From Pelargonium nanum (lineage: Eukaryota; Streptophyta; Magnoliopsida; Geraniales; Geraniaceae): DNA of 27,728 nt. The notes below the pieces were generated by a model that made no database searches, was not told the DNA's origin, and saw nothing but the letters and a program-made list of their open reading frames with translations. Both the position numbers and the translations under genes were made by a program. This document shows, piece by piece, positions 1 through 15,698 of this stretch. The first letter of the stretch is position 1. Every line of letters begins with the position of its first letter. The stretch is taken from assembly GCA_036897485.1 (NCBI GenBank), contig JAYMTF010000967.1, positions 1 to 27,728 on the forward strand. The letters are read 5' to 3'.

Positions 1-100
1 GGTCACACTTTTTAGTAAACCGCTAGTAGTGGTTTGGTTTGAAAATTAGAAAAAAAACCGACCAAACCGACCGTCGACCACCCCTAGTAAGAATACATAA
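1..100. repeat. Possible end of an interspersed repeat
   Basis: The first 100 bases contain a GGTTTGGTTT stretch near 30-39 facing an AAACCGACC-type tandem at about 56-72, which together make an imperfect inverted repeat, followed by GTCGACCACCCC. This composition is richer in CG dinucleotides than the AT-rich DNA after it and resembles the ends of dispersed plant repeats. The window edge cuts it off, so neither the full element nor a target-site duplication can be seen. The family is unknown. Confidence 0.3.
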
Positions 101-1182
101 TTTTACAACTTAATTACTGAATTTCTTTACATGATTACATATATTTTAAAACAACAACAACAACAACATAATAAAAACATTCTATGCATTCTTAAATTAT
201 TGCTTTTGAGGTAGCACCCTATAAGTAAACATACATATATATATAGCTTATTTTAATTTTGTATGAAGTCAAAAAAAGATGCATGCTAGCTAGGCATAAT
301 TTATCCCATGAAACCTAAATTGTCTAAAACAACACATTAAAATCATGTTATAGAATATTATCTCACCCTATTCACACACAATACAACATCATTTAATACT
401 ATTAACAAAACATTACAATTTCAGTCAATTAAGTTAACTATTGATTTGAAGTTTTTTTTTCAAACATTACAGTATGATTAAATATTAATGAACCAATATA
501 TGATGAAAATTAAATACTCATTTGTTTTGTTTCAATACAATTTATCTACCCATTGACCAATGGCCACATATAAGACAGATTCATTGGCATGTACTATAGA
601 TTATGACACCCCAACTTATAAAATAGTAAAATACCCTACTACTATAATTAATTTGAAACATAATTAGCCAGACCACTCTAGTTACTCAATTATTTCAGTA
701 GGGCAAAATATATATATATATACACACACAATAATTCTCACTATATCAATCAACAACGTATTAATTACTTAAACCAGAAATTTTAAATTCTTACAGAAAA
801 AATATAACTTTAAGAAATCTTGCCGAATGTTTTCTTTAAAGTCATATATTTTACCAAATATATTTTTTTCTTACTTAAAATTTCTTAGTTGAAATCAATT
901 ATTATATACCATTTGATGAAAAATACTTTGGTGTGTTACAATTTATTGAGCAAAGTAGAAAATATTAACTATGAGAATTAACTTGTAGTACTATATTGCA
1001 GCATGTAGTTCAATAATTTATATTTTGTCTTTCCATTTTATACGGTATATACATACGTGTAGATAAGTTTTGTTTTTTTCGAATGTAGTAGTTCACTGCT
1101 AATATACACTAACATTAAATAAAACAATTAATGCAAATTAGTAAACAAAATGTGCATGCGTGCCTGCATGACCAAAGACAGG

Positions 1183-1296
1183 TTGACTGTGGAAACACAA
1201 ACAAAAGCAAAAGCAAAAAAATCCCAGTTCTCGCAGACTTTTAATTTCTCACAGTGATTTTCAAGGAAACTGCAACAAAGCTTACTTTCTTTGACC
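1183..1296 (+). promoter_or_regulatory. Two W-box-like TTGAC elements upstream of IQM
   Basis: TTGACT lies at 1183-1188 and TTGACC at 1291-1296, both matching the TTGAC(C/T) core bound by WRKY factors. They are about 370-480 bases before the IQM start codon. Two matches in AT-rich DNA could be chance, and only the core motif is seen. Confidence 0.3.
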
Positions 1297-1621
1297 GCCC
1301 ATCACACACTATTTAATTTTATTTATATATTTTTTTTGTTTTCCAATTCCTATCATCATCGTCACATATTACATATGTTGTCACTGTTCATGGTCCCCTT
1401 TAGAGTAACTATAAAGAACAAGAACCAGAATTCAATTTCTTTGAACCGATCAAACCCAACTCGTGGTTTTGAAATTTACGAACACGCCATAGCTGTACAT
1501 TGAACCACACCCACTTTTCTCTCATTTTCCATTAAAAACCTTCAATTTCCATTCCAAAGACCCAAGTGTTCAAGTCCTCACTTTCTTCCTCTTTTTTCCA
1601 CAAACACTACCACCAAAATTA

Positions 1622-1630
1622 CTATAAATA
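1622..1630 (+). promoter_or_regulatory. TATA-like box close to the IQM start codon
   Basis: CTATAAATA is a good plant TATA match but lies only 34 bases before the ATG. At the usual 25-35 base spacing, transcription would begin around 1650-1660 and the 5' leader would be about ten bases or less. Either the leader is unusually short or this box is not the main one. Confidence 0.35.
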
Positions 1631-1663
1631 AGCACACAATTCTTTACTAAATTACCAACTTCT

Positions 1664-3864
1664 ATGGGTTTATCGTTTTCTCTGTTATCTTCAGCTTGGG
1701 GACATATTGTGAACGAGTACTGGTCGTACGGTCTCGCCGGAGATAATAATTTGACAGAAGGAGCGGTCCAGACGATTCTGAGGACAGCGAGCTTTAAGCG
1801 AACCAACTCCGGTGTCATGACCGTTAGTGGGTCCACGTCACCGAAAACGACGAGGCCGTCTCTGAAGAATTGTAGACCCAACAGAGTGGTTCTTGAAAAT
1901 AGCCTGTCGTTCAACAATAATAACGGATTGGCGCGAAAATCCATGCCGGCGTTGAGCCTCCCATCGCCGGCGGTGCTGTTCTCGCCGAGGCCGGTCAGCG
2001 AGCTCGATGCCGCGGCGGTTAAGCTCCAGAAAGTGTACAAGAGTTACAGGACAAGAAGAAATTTAGCCGATTGTGCCGTCGTTGTAGAGGAGCTCTGGTT
2101 AGTAATAATTAATTATATTTATTTCCATGCTTTAATTAACTAATTATAATTAACAATAATTAACTAACTAATTACTTTTTTTTTTTTTTTATTAGGTGGA
2201 AAGCTTTGGATTTTGCTGCTTTGAAGAGAAGCTCTGTATCGTTCTTCAATGTTGAGAAACCTGAAACAGCTGTTTCTCGGTGGGCGAGGGCAAGAACCAG
2301 AGCTGCTAAGGTACATATATACATCACTACCTTAATTTTTGTATTAACGTGTCCCGCACGGTTAATTACATATTCAAATACAACCAAACGACTAAATAAT
2401 TGAGTGTTGCATTATTTAATTTCAGGTGGGGAAGGGTTTGTCCAAGGATGAGAAGGCCCAAAAACTAGCTTTACAGCATTGGCTTGAAGCTGTAAGTATA
2501 TATTTCTATTTTTATTAGTAATTTTTTATTCCATATATATTTGAGCCAAATACAAATGTGCAATATTGCCTTATTTTTATACGGTTGACTAATGAGAATA
2601 TATACATTTTTTCCTGTACAGATTGATCCACGACATAGATATGGCCACAATTTGCACATGTACTATGATATCTGGTTCCAGAGTGAGAGCACTCAACCAT
2701 TTTTCTACTGGTAAGTTCTTTTTCATAAAAAATAAAAATAAATTACCAATTCTTTTTACTATGTTTATTTATTTAATTAACTTGGTATTTTTACGTACGT
2801 GTAGGTTGGATGTTGGGGATGGCAAAGAAGTGAGTGTCAAGAAATGCCCAAGAACCGTCCTTCAACGCCAATGCATCAAATACCTCGGACCGGTAATTTA
2901 TTTACACAAACTCTTGAACAACAATTGACGTATTGTTACATGCATGCATGTTGTACTAAATTACCAATCTATGTGTAATTTTTTTCAGAAAGAAAGAGAG
3001 GCTTATGAGGTGGTGGTGGAAGATGGGAAGCTTATGTATCGACAAAGTGGAGACCTTGTGGAAACCGTGGAAGGTTCCAAGTGGATATTTGTTCTGAGCA
3101 CGTCAAGGTCTCTGTATGTGGGCCAAAAGAGGAAAGGTCAGTTCCAGCACTCCAGCTTCCTGTCCGGCGGCGCCACCACCGCCGCCGGAAGATTGGTCGC
3201 CCACGGCGGCGTTCTTGAGGCTATTTGGCCTTACAGCGGACACTACCTCCCCACGGAAGAGAACTTCCGGGAATTCATCTCCTTCCTCTCCGACAACCTA
3301 GTTGACCTCACTAACGTTAAGGTACGTACACAAAACAAGCCTGCCATATTTAATACACAGATTTTTTTTCTAAAAGCGTAACAACCTAGACTCAAACACA
3401 CATATAACATAAATTTTCTACTTGTGTATATACAGAGGTGTTCTATTGATGACGACACTCCAGCTGTTAACGTTAACCAAGAATCTAACGGTGAAGGTTC
3501 GTTCAAAGGTGGTGCATTAGTATCAACTGCGCCAGATGAGGCTGCGATCGTGGTCGTTGATCAAGAGAAAACGAAGACCGGTGGTGATGACGTGGAAGCG
3601 CCGGTGTACACGTTGGCGAAACGGCTGTCATGCAAGTGGACCACTGGAGCTGGTCCACGTATCGGGTGTGTGCGTGACTATCCTACGGATCTGCAATCGA
3701 GAGCGCTTGAACAAGTCAACCTGTCTCCTCGGGTGCCTTATGGGCCTGTTGGTAACTATGGGCCGATTCCGTCGCCGAGACCCAGCCCAAAGGTGCGGGT
3801 CTCGCCCAGGCTCGCGTACATGGGCCTTCCTAGCCCAAGAACCCCAATATCGTCAGCAAACTAA
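1664..3864 (+). CDS. IQM: IQM-family calmodulin-binding protein with one IQ motif (7 exons, 517 aa)
   Basis: Exons are 1664-2097, 2196-2310, 2426-2491, 2622-2710, 2805-2892, 2989-3321 and 3436-3864. All introns are GT-AG, 94-130 bases long, and the frame closes at TAA. The N-terminus [12 protein letters not shown] is typical of the plant IQM family. A single IQ motif is visible at about residues 121-134 ([14 protein letters not shown]), followed by [16 protein letters not shown]. The central region (about 184-375) is the conserved IQM body, with [14 protein letters not shown] and [13 protein letters not shown] blocks and a glycine/alanine-rich [10 protein letters not shown] loop. The tail is rich in Ser/Pro/Arg ([17 protein letters not shown]). 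Length matches the family. Known members bind calmodulin independently of calcium and act in stress and catalase-linked signalling. By neighbourhood it may correspond to Arabidopsis IQM2, which is an inference; IQM1 or IQM4 cannot be excluded without a tree. Confidence 0.95.
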
Positions 3865-4033
3865 GATTGATTGATGGGCCTAACTTTTGTTTTTCTTTTG
3901 CAATATCAAATTTGTTGATTTTTTTTGTTAGGGAACTAAGTGAAGCCGAAAGTTGTGTTTTTTTTTTCTCCGGCACAAATTGGCAGTTTTTTTCCTCTTT
4001 TTATTGTTGTTGTAAACAGAAAATTCGGGTAAT

Positions 4034-4039
4034 AATAAA
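4034..4039 (+). other. Candidate polyadenylation signal for IQM
   Basis: A canonical AATAAA lies 170 bases after the IQM stop codon, inside T-rich DNA typical of plant 3' UTRs. Plant signals are loose, so this is only the best visible candidate. Confidence 0.4.
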
Positions 4040-7018
4040 ATTTTCATTCTTTTTTTTTCATTGTTATGATTCATTTCACTCAATTGAAGCAACTATTTTC
4101 TTGCATTGTTTTTTGCGGACATGGTGTGTTGACTCTTGATATCTGAAAATGCAAAATGATCATTTAAAAAAAAAAATGCAAAATGATGATTCTATGGAGA
4201 ATAAAATATTGAGAAGGTGAAGTGTGACAGAACATAGGAAAAGAAGATGTGGTTAGAGACTAAAGTTGAGTAATTTAAATGCATATGCTTTAAATATAAG
4301 GCTCTTGGCTATTGTTTTACATGTTAATCTGGGATCAACGTAATGCCTTGAACGTGTGACGGTGAACAACTCTTCTTAGATTATGAGACTTGACGAATCA
4401 AACTTTCACACTAAGAAACTTTTTGAATAAACATTCGATGGAAAACTCTTGATCTTTGACTTGCAAATGAGGGCTCGCATACTACAAGTTAGCACGCCAT
4501 TAGGCAAAAGACATGGGGTACCCTTGAATTTCACCTCAGGCATGAGAGTAAAGATCTCTATTATGTGAGATATGAGTGTGTGATATACAGTGGAGTTATA
4601 GAAAGAATTTGAGAGAAGTGTTGATAGCTCAAAGTGTAAATGTCACAAATGAATCTAAAATATGACAAAAATAGATGTTTATACTCATATAGCTAATACG
4701 AGGGGACGATGTTTCACGTAGTGATTGGTTGGAAGTGAGTTTGATTATATCATGCATTAGTCTTATGATGATTTTAAGACGAGGTGAAGCTAATTAATGT
4801 CTATCATTATGATGATTATGATTCTTGAGTCCCTTGAGATCTAGCAAATGAGGTTCACCATAAATGTCTTTCGAAGGTATATTTTTAGAACTTGATAAAA
4901 AGTTTTGAACAGGCTCACCTAACTTGTCATAGGACTCATCGTAGATCATGACATGCCTTGGGTCTCGGCTCACCAAGGAAAGCGGACCATGTTACTCATC
5001 CGGTGTGTTTCACATTTGTAATTCACCATTAATTGCACGTAACAAAATAACTATTTCCTAACAAATTATAATAAAGTGAAAACTATATAATTTATGACCT
5101 ATAACATTACTCACCATAGTAAGTCAATTATATTGAAACAGGATTGCCAGCAAAATAATTTGAATAATAATTTCTAAGATGAGGATAATTTAAGTTAAAC
5201 CCTCCCCTTAAAGTCAAGATAAAAGTCAAAATAGCCCCTTTGAACCCTTGACCAAAAAGAAAGAAGACAACCCATTTTTTAAGACCCACTGAAATTAAAA
5301 GCTATCAGCTGCAGCTATTTGAGATTTTATGATCCCACAAAATGAATTTTTGGTGGGATTTAAACCAAAAACCTGCCTTAATAAACCCAAACCTATGGCA
5401 CAATCAAGCTGTAGTAGAGGCTATGTATAGAGTAGACTTTGGATTGTGGGTTTGGGCAATTCTTAAACAATTCCCAGTAAAAGTGCATGCAAATTGAGGC
5501 ATTGCCTTGTGCCATTTATCTTCTCAGAGATGCACCAGACTGTGTAGGTTGGCTACCACCAGAACACAAAACACTCCATATTTTTATTGCCTTGTATAAT
5601 CAAATCACTCAAATCACATTCCAACAAAATAAAATATATACTTTTTTATAAAAAAATTGCATGAAAAAAAATTAAAATAAAAAGTGTAAACAGTTTTATA
5701 TGCAAACAGTCATAGAACTCAACAAAACAAGCAGTAGTGACTTTATACTGTTCTGTTGTCATGCTCTCAGTTCACTCATCTCATAATCTTCCAGAGACAC
5801 TGATTTTTCCAGTGTATCATATCAATCATCTACTGTGTTTGTTAATCACATCACATAAACCTCTTGATTTGTACATTTGTTCTTTATATAATAGTGTGGT
5901 AGAGCCAGTGCTAGATTTGTTCTTTTTTGGACTGAAACATAAATAGCAACAGAAAAATAACATCTTCCCAGCTCCCCACAGAGATTTTTCCTTCTGATTT
6001 TGCTCTACTTTTTAGTTCCTTCCCTCTTTTATCTCATTTTGCTTCATGACATCCAAAAGCTGACATTATATTTATCAGTATATGCATTGTCCCTATATTT
6101 GTCATCTACAGTTTGTGATTATATATGGATTCTTTATTTTAATTAAGTTGTAATCACCATCACAAAAATTAAGAATTTAAAACTATTAGCTTGAAGAGTT
6201 TTCGAGTTTGATAGCCGCAAAACACGCTTATAAAGAGTGACGAAGAGTCTTATTGCGACAAAATTATGAACAAAATTAAACGTGTGGTTAAAGCGATGTC
6301 TTTCAACGTCGCCTCTGCGAAACTTCAAGTCTCGGATGAAGCTCACAGTTGGTCCCTAATCACATGGTCCAATGATCCTGTTTCAGCCTTGTCCTCCATT
6401 TTGGACTCCATGTAATAGCCATTGTCATTTTATTTTGTTTACTCATTTTCCAGGCGTATGTAACTGTGTTTCTTTCTTTGAAACTAATATATAAGAGTAC
6501 ATTTTGCTTATAAAAAAAAGTATATACATGAGCTTTGTTACTGGGTTATGCGTGTGTTCTTCACAGAACACATACCATTACTCACTCTTTTTTTTTTACA
6601 ATGTTTTTATCAGTAGCAGTGGTGTTGTATACTGTGAACCAACATTTTTTGTTTTTACCTTCCCAAAATACTAAGAAATCAACCCATTTTCTTCAGGACA
6701 ACAACATATACATAAATATGAACTCAGTCCACAGTCAAAGCTATGGTAATAAATAGTGTTACAATACTCTCACAGAAGAACCTGGTGCTGGTAATAAATA
6801 AGGTCAAAAGTAAAATCAAGTTTCCAAATTTGATCAAACTTTATTATTGTTGATGCTAAAATCAAGTTTAACTGCCATAAACAACAGTAAAAAAATGGTG
6901 ATGAGATAATGATGTGAGACAGTGATTGATTACTGTTCATCTCTTCTTTTGATTACTACTCTACTGATTGGGATTGGTCATCATTGCCACCTGTAATCCC
7001 CACTGTCCACTTTTAAGC

Positions 7019-7331
7019 CACGTGTACGGTCCAGATCTACCACATCCCAGCTATACAACATACTATATTTATCCAATCAAGAACTCATCTCTCTCCCCAG
7101 TAAGCTCATAGAAGAGGAATATCAAGAACTCATTTATCAGATGGCTTAAAAGAAAAGGAAATGACTTATGCATGCAGACGCTATATGTCAAATGCATGTA
7201 CCTTTGAAATTAAATTTTTGCCGTCTTTTACAACTAACAGAAGATGAAACCCACTAACTCACCCCTGAATACCAAAGTTGCTCTGTCCACCTATCATAGT
7301 CTGACACGTGTTTTACATTTATTTGACACGT
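7019..7331. promoter_or_regulatory. G-box elements in the EPFL upstream region
   Basis: CACGTG lies at 7019-7024 and again at 7305-7310, with a third ACGT core (GACACGTAAG) near 7325. CACGTG is the G-box bound by bHLH and bZIP factors. The sites are about 0.75-1.05 kb before the EPFL start, in upstream DNA shared with no other gene. Confidence 0.35.
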
Positions 7332-8064
7332 AAGGCTCTAAAACAAAAAGCTAAGCAATTCTTGTAGATTTTACTTGTGTTTAAGTAATATAAAACAAAA
7401 GGACAAGAGGAAGGGTCCAAATACTCTCCTTTTAGCAAGAGAACCAGCCAAAGAAGACTTTCAGAGAGAGAAGGGTCTGCAATAACCTGTATCTGCTGCT
7501 ACAAAGAAAGGCTAGCTGAGCAAGCCTAACAAGTTGTACTAGTAAATTCCCAAGCTCCATAGCTAGCTGGCTGTTGAGGCTTGTGGGGTAGGTTACTTGA
7601 AGAAAGGCTCAAAGTAGAATATAGTCCTGCTCCAAAATTACTGCAATAGTTCAGGTACAGTAAATTTTGGTATATATTTATTCATATGTATCATCAACCA
7701 AATGTAAAGAGTTGTCAAAGCTACCTGAAAAGAAAGCAGAATGAGAATCACTTGTCACAGAAGCAATATATCTCTCCCCCAATGGCCAATGCAGAGAGAG
7801 AGTCTTGTTTTGATTTGGTTTTTAAAAAAAACTCTACAGTCTCTCTGACCATCATCATCTGGTGGATATATAGCTGCTAAGCTGGACTATATTCTACACC
7901 TTGTTGTGTTCTTGGAATGTTTTGTTTTGTTTTGTTGTTCACTAGCCATCTTGATGTGTTTGATTCTTGAAAGTGACCAAAACCCATCTCAGAAAAGAAG
8001 AAGTTCATCATTAGTTTCCACATAGGTTTCTCCAAAGTCCCAGGAGAGCAAGATTGATAGAAAC

Positions 8065-8640
8065 ATGATGATGATGATGAAGAGTATAAAACTATGGTGC
8101 TGTTGTCTCCTAATGTGTTGGGTCTCTGTAAATAGCAGCAGGCTTTTAACAACACATAATGATAATGCAGCTATTGCTCCTTTCCCTCCTCACCAACACG
8201 GTAATGCTCCTTTCCTTAAAACCTTTTTATTCCCATTTCTCTGTTGAATCATTTACTGAGTCCCAACCCAAATCTTAAATGTTTTGCATTTCTCAGAATC
8301 TCCATCATCAGCTGCCCCATTGGTGTCTAAGCAGGTACTATAAAATACCAAACTTTACTGTTTTTTAGCCCATTAAAATGGGCATGGTTTCATTAGTTGT
8401 GTTCTGGTTTGGTTGGATTTGAAATAGGTTATTGTGGACAAAGAAGAAGAAGAAAGTGTTGTAGGAGTGAGCAGTAGATTGGGATCAAGACCACCAATTT
8501 GTGAGTACAAGTGTAGAGGTTGTGTCCCATGTGAAGCCATTCAGATACCAACAAACTCTGACAGAATTGGAGTTGAGTATGCAAATTATGAACCTGAAGG
8601 ATGGAAGTGCAAATGTGGAGCTTCTTTCTTTAATCCATAG
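8065..8640 (+). CDS. EPFL: EPF-like secreted cysteine-rich peptide (3 exons, 128 aa)
   Basis: Exons are 8065-8200, 8297-8334 (only 38 bases) and 8428-8640, with GT-AG introns of 96 and 93 bases. The protein opens with five consecutive Met codons, then a hydrophobic signal peptide to about residue 24 (KLWCCCLLMCWVSV). A variable propeptide follows, then a mature domain from about residue 76. That domain begins GSRPP and has six cysteines at 83, 87, 90, 93, 119 and 121, with CEAIQIPTN and the ending PEGWKCKCG...FFNP. This is the EPF/EPFL signature. Family members are apoplastic ligands of ERECTA-family receptor kinases, modulated by TOO MANY MOUTHS in stomatal patterning and acting in organ growth and boundary formation. 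The six-cysteine form and CEAIQ(V/I)PTN place it near EPFL1/2/3; neighbourhood favours EPFL3. The loop between Cys93 and Cys119 is 25 residues. Confidence 0.93.
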
Positions 8641-9484
8641 TCTAATTTCAACATAAAGCTAATATAAGTTTTATATCTCCTATTTTCTCTTTGTACAGCT
8701 TCAAGAACCTCTGTCTTTCTTTTTTCTTATCCAAAACCACCTCTAATGATTTAATTGCCAAATAGTTGTAGTTTCAATATCTTTGCTTTATTTGGGATTT
8801 TTTTTCCCGGTCAATTGGTTAGTTAATACGAGTAGTTGAGAAGTTTCCATAAAAAATTGCCTTCAAGGAAAGGAGATAGATAAGTTAAAAGAGTGACATA
8901 ACTTCTATTTAAATCCCTTTTATTTTCAAATGACCAAATTGGCCACGGAAAATCATTGTCTCCAAGACTTGATTCATATTTGAGGTTGTAGGTGGGTTCG
9001 GATCAAACTTCAGTGTTCAGCACAAAAATTGTTTGTTGAATTGGGCGGGTTTGTCTAATCCAAAAGCTGTTAAAATTAGGTCTCAGGTGCTCGTGAATTC
9101 GGATGCAAATTGTCAGCTCTAATTCACAAATCATTTGAATCTACAATTACTCCTCATTTGGGGACAAACCTCTTCAATAATTTATAGAACGACCATAATC
9201 AAGCATGGTGTCCCTCTGTTGTGGGCAACCTCGACGTTTAGTCAAATTTTGGTTCAAAATTGTCTTTGAGAACACACAAGATGAAGATAAGTAACCTCAA
9301 AATTATATTTCAGCTTCACAAGAATGTACTTCTTATTAGGAACCTTTGGGCTACATCATAACCTTCGAACTACATCTGTAGTATGAAGAAAACATGACTC
9401 ACACACACAATCAAATGTTGATTCGTAAATATGTTTGTCAATGAGACTGGAATTCAATACCTCACAACAAAAGCACAAGGGTAC

Positions 9485-9517
9485 ATATAAAGTGAGTATG
9501 TATTTAACATGAAATCA
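9485..9517. repeat. 33-bp perfect direct repeat, copy 1
   Basis: This 33-base stretch, beginning ATATAAAGTGAG and ending ATGAAATCA, recurs without mismatch at 9573-9605. The copies start 88 bases apart and the flanks differ at once on both sides. The intervening DNA is AT-rich. Confidence 0.9.
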
Positions 9518-9572
9518 CAATACTTTATTGTTTGAACAAATTTCATATTATATATACTATGGCATAAAATAT

Positions 9573-9605
9573 ATATAAAGTGAGTATGTATTTAACATGA
9601 AATCA
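9573..9605. repeat. 33-bp perfect direct repeat, copy 2
   Basis: Second identical copy of the repeat at 9485-9517. No open frame or recognised element spans the pair. A recent local duplication is the simplest explanation. Confidence 0.9.
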
Positions 9606-9808
9606 ACTTTTTTATAGCTATATCAAACTCAAGCTTATACTTATTCAAAGACTGACAAAAAATTTCTGACAAAATTTTAACGCAATTGCATTATATAAGG
9701 AACCGAACTTGAGACTCCAAATCAGGAACTTCATCCACTATTTTACTATTAAAAAACCAGGACAATTTGGTTTGTCATGTGATAAACTACGTTACGGAGT
9801 GAAAAAAT

Positions 9809-9915
9809 CACGTGCCGGTCCCCATTTAACAACGGCGCGAAAAAGCCTCCCCGTCCGAGCCGTCTCCGTGGACACTTAACGGAGAGGTTTGGCACGTGAG
9901 AACCTCTGCCACGTG
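9809..9915. promoter_or_regulatory. G-box cluster with E2F-like site upstream of CKL
   Basis: CACGTG occurs at 9809-9814, 9893-9898 and 9910-9915, three copies in 107 bases. Between them GCGCGAAA (9835-9842) is the reverse complement of TTTCGCGC, which fits the plant E2F consensus WTTSSCSS. This is a GC-rich island in AT-rich DNA, about 630-730 bases before the kinase ATG. It is most likely part of the kinase promoter, and bHLH/bZIP and E2F-type input is inferred. Confidence 0.5.
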
Positions 9916-10483
9916 CGACATCTGTTTGGACAATAGTTTCATCTATCCAATGCTCAAAATAATACTAAAAAACAATAAATATATTCATTTACGTCTATTA
10001 TAAAAATAAAAAATAAAAAGACTCGTTGTCCGCTTCGTTGTTCAAAAAGTCATTGGTTCGATACGATTGGATGAAACACAGATACAACCAGCAGCAGCGA
10101 ACAACCACCATGACGCTTACTTTTCTTTCTTTATTTTCTCACCCTATTTTCTCTGTAACCAAACAACCAAACCTCTCATTTTTAACCTAAACCTAGATAA
10201 CGTTACGAGACTACGTAATTCATAGCACTAATATATATTTTTTTCTTCTCCTTCCCCTTAAAAAAACCTAGATCTTATTCTTCGTCGTCATCTAATTTTG
10301 TTTCAATTTTCGTACAAAATTTTTATTATTGTTGATTGGGGTTCGAGAGTGGCATCTATTTCCCTGTCAATTGTTGTCGGTGCCGTCCAATCGGAGGTCT
10401 AGATTCGGTGCCTTTTAAGCAGCGTCAATTATACGCATTATTGGCAATTTCTTCATTCTCCAATCCAATTCCTTGTTCGGAAA

Positions 10484-10492
10484 TTAGGGTTT
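10484..10492 (+). promoter_or_regulatory. Telo-box-like TTAGGGTTT in the kinase 5' leader
   Basis: TTAGGGTTT is the reverse complement of the AAACCCTAA telo-box found in the leaders or promoters of many plant housekeeping and growth genes. It lies 50 bases before the kinase start codon. Confidence 0.35.
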
Positions 10493-10541
10493 CGTTTTTT
10501 CTGTGTTGTTTTGGGGGCGTAGAGCTGTTGAGGAGGGTTTG

Positions 10542-15698
<5,157 letters not shown>

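Larger units (their letters stand above)
101..1663. other. AT-rich spacer and upstream region of the IQM gene
   Basis: No convincing gene is visible here. The stretch is strongly AT-rich, with an ACA/CAA microsatellite at about 149-168 and TA/CA runs near 233-244 and 705-730. The part nearest the gene has two W-box-type TTGAC cores (1183-1188 and 1291-1296) and pyrimidine-rich DNA from about 1500 to 1600. A TATA-like CTATAAATA sits at 1622-1630. Confidence 0.6.
3865..8064. other. 4.2-kb spacer between IQM and EPFL
   Basis: No supported gene. The first 200-300 bases are the T-rich IQM 3' UTR, with an AATAAA at 4034-4039. From about 4200 to 5000 the base composition is less AT-skewed and carries short broken reading frames, possibly the remains of a transposable element I cannot name. 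From 5030 to 6950 it is AT-rich and featureless. From about 7000 it becomes EPFL upstream sequence, with ACGT-core elements and pyrimidine/GA-rich stretches near 7460-7490. The EPFL 5' UTR probably begins somewhere after 7400; its start and any leader intron cannot be fixed. Confidence 0.6.
8641..10541. other. Spacer and kinase promoter region between EPFL and CKL
   Basis: No supported coding sequence. The first few hundred bases are the EPFL 3' UTR. A 33-bp perfect direct repeat occupies 9485-9517 and 9573-9605. A GC-richer patch at about 9790-9920 carries three G-boxes and an E2F-like site. From about 10200 to 10541 the DNA is pyrimidine-rich, contains no ATG from about 10250 onward, and has a telo-box-like TTAGGGTTT. 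It reads as the 5' leader of the kinase gene. Confidence 0.6.

Noticed and set aside
1570..2040. Long open frame on the - strand opposite IQM exon 1
   Set aside because: It mirrors a real coding exon whose + strand protein is clearly IQM; the - strand translation has no recognisable domain.
4794..4976. 60-codon - strand frame in the IQM-EPFL spacer
   Set aside because: No recognisable domain, signal or promoter; at most a decayed fragment.
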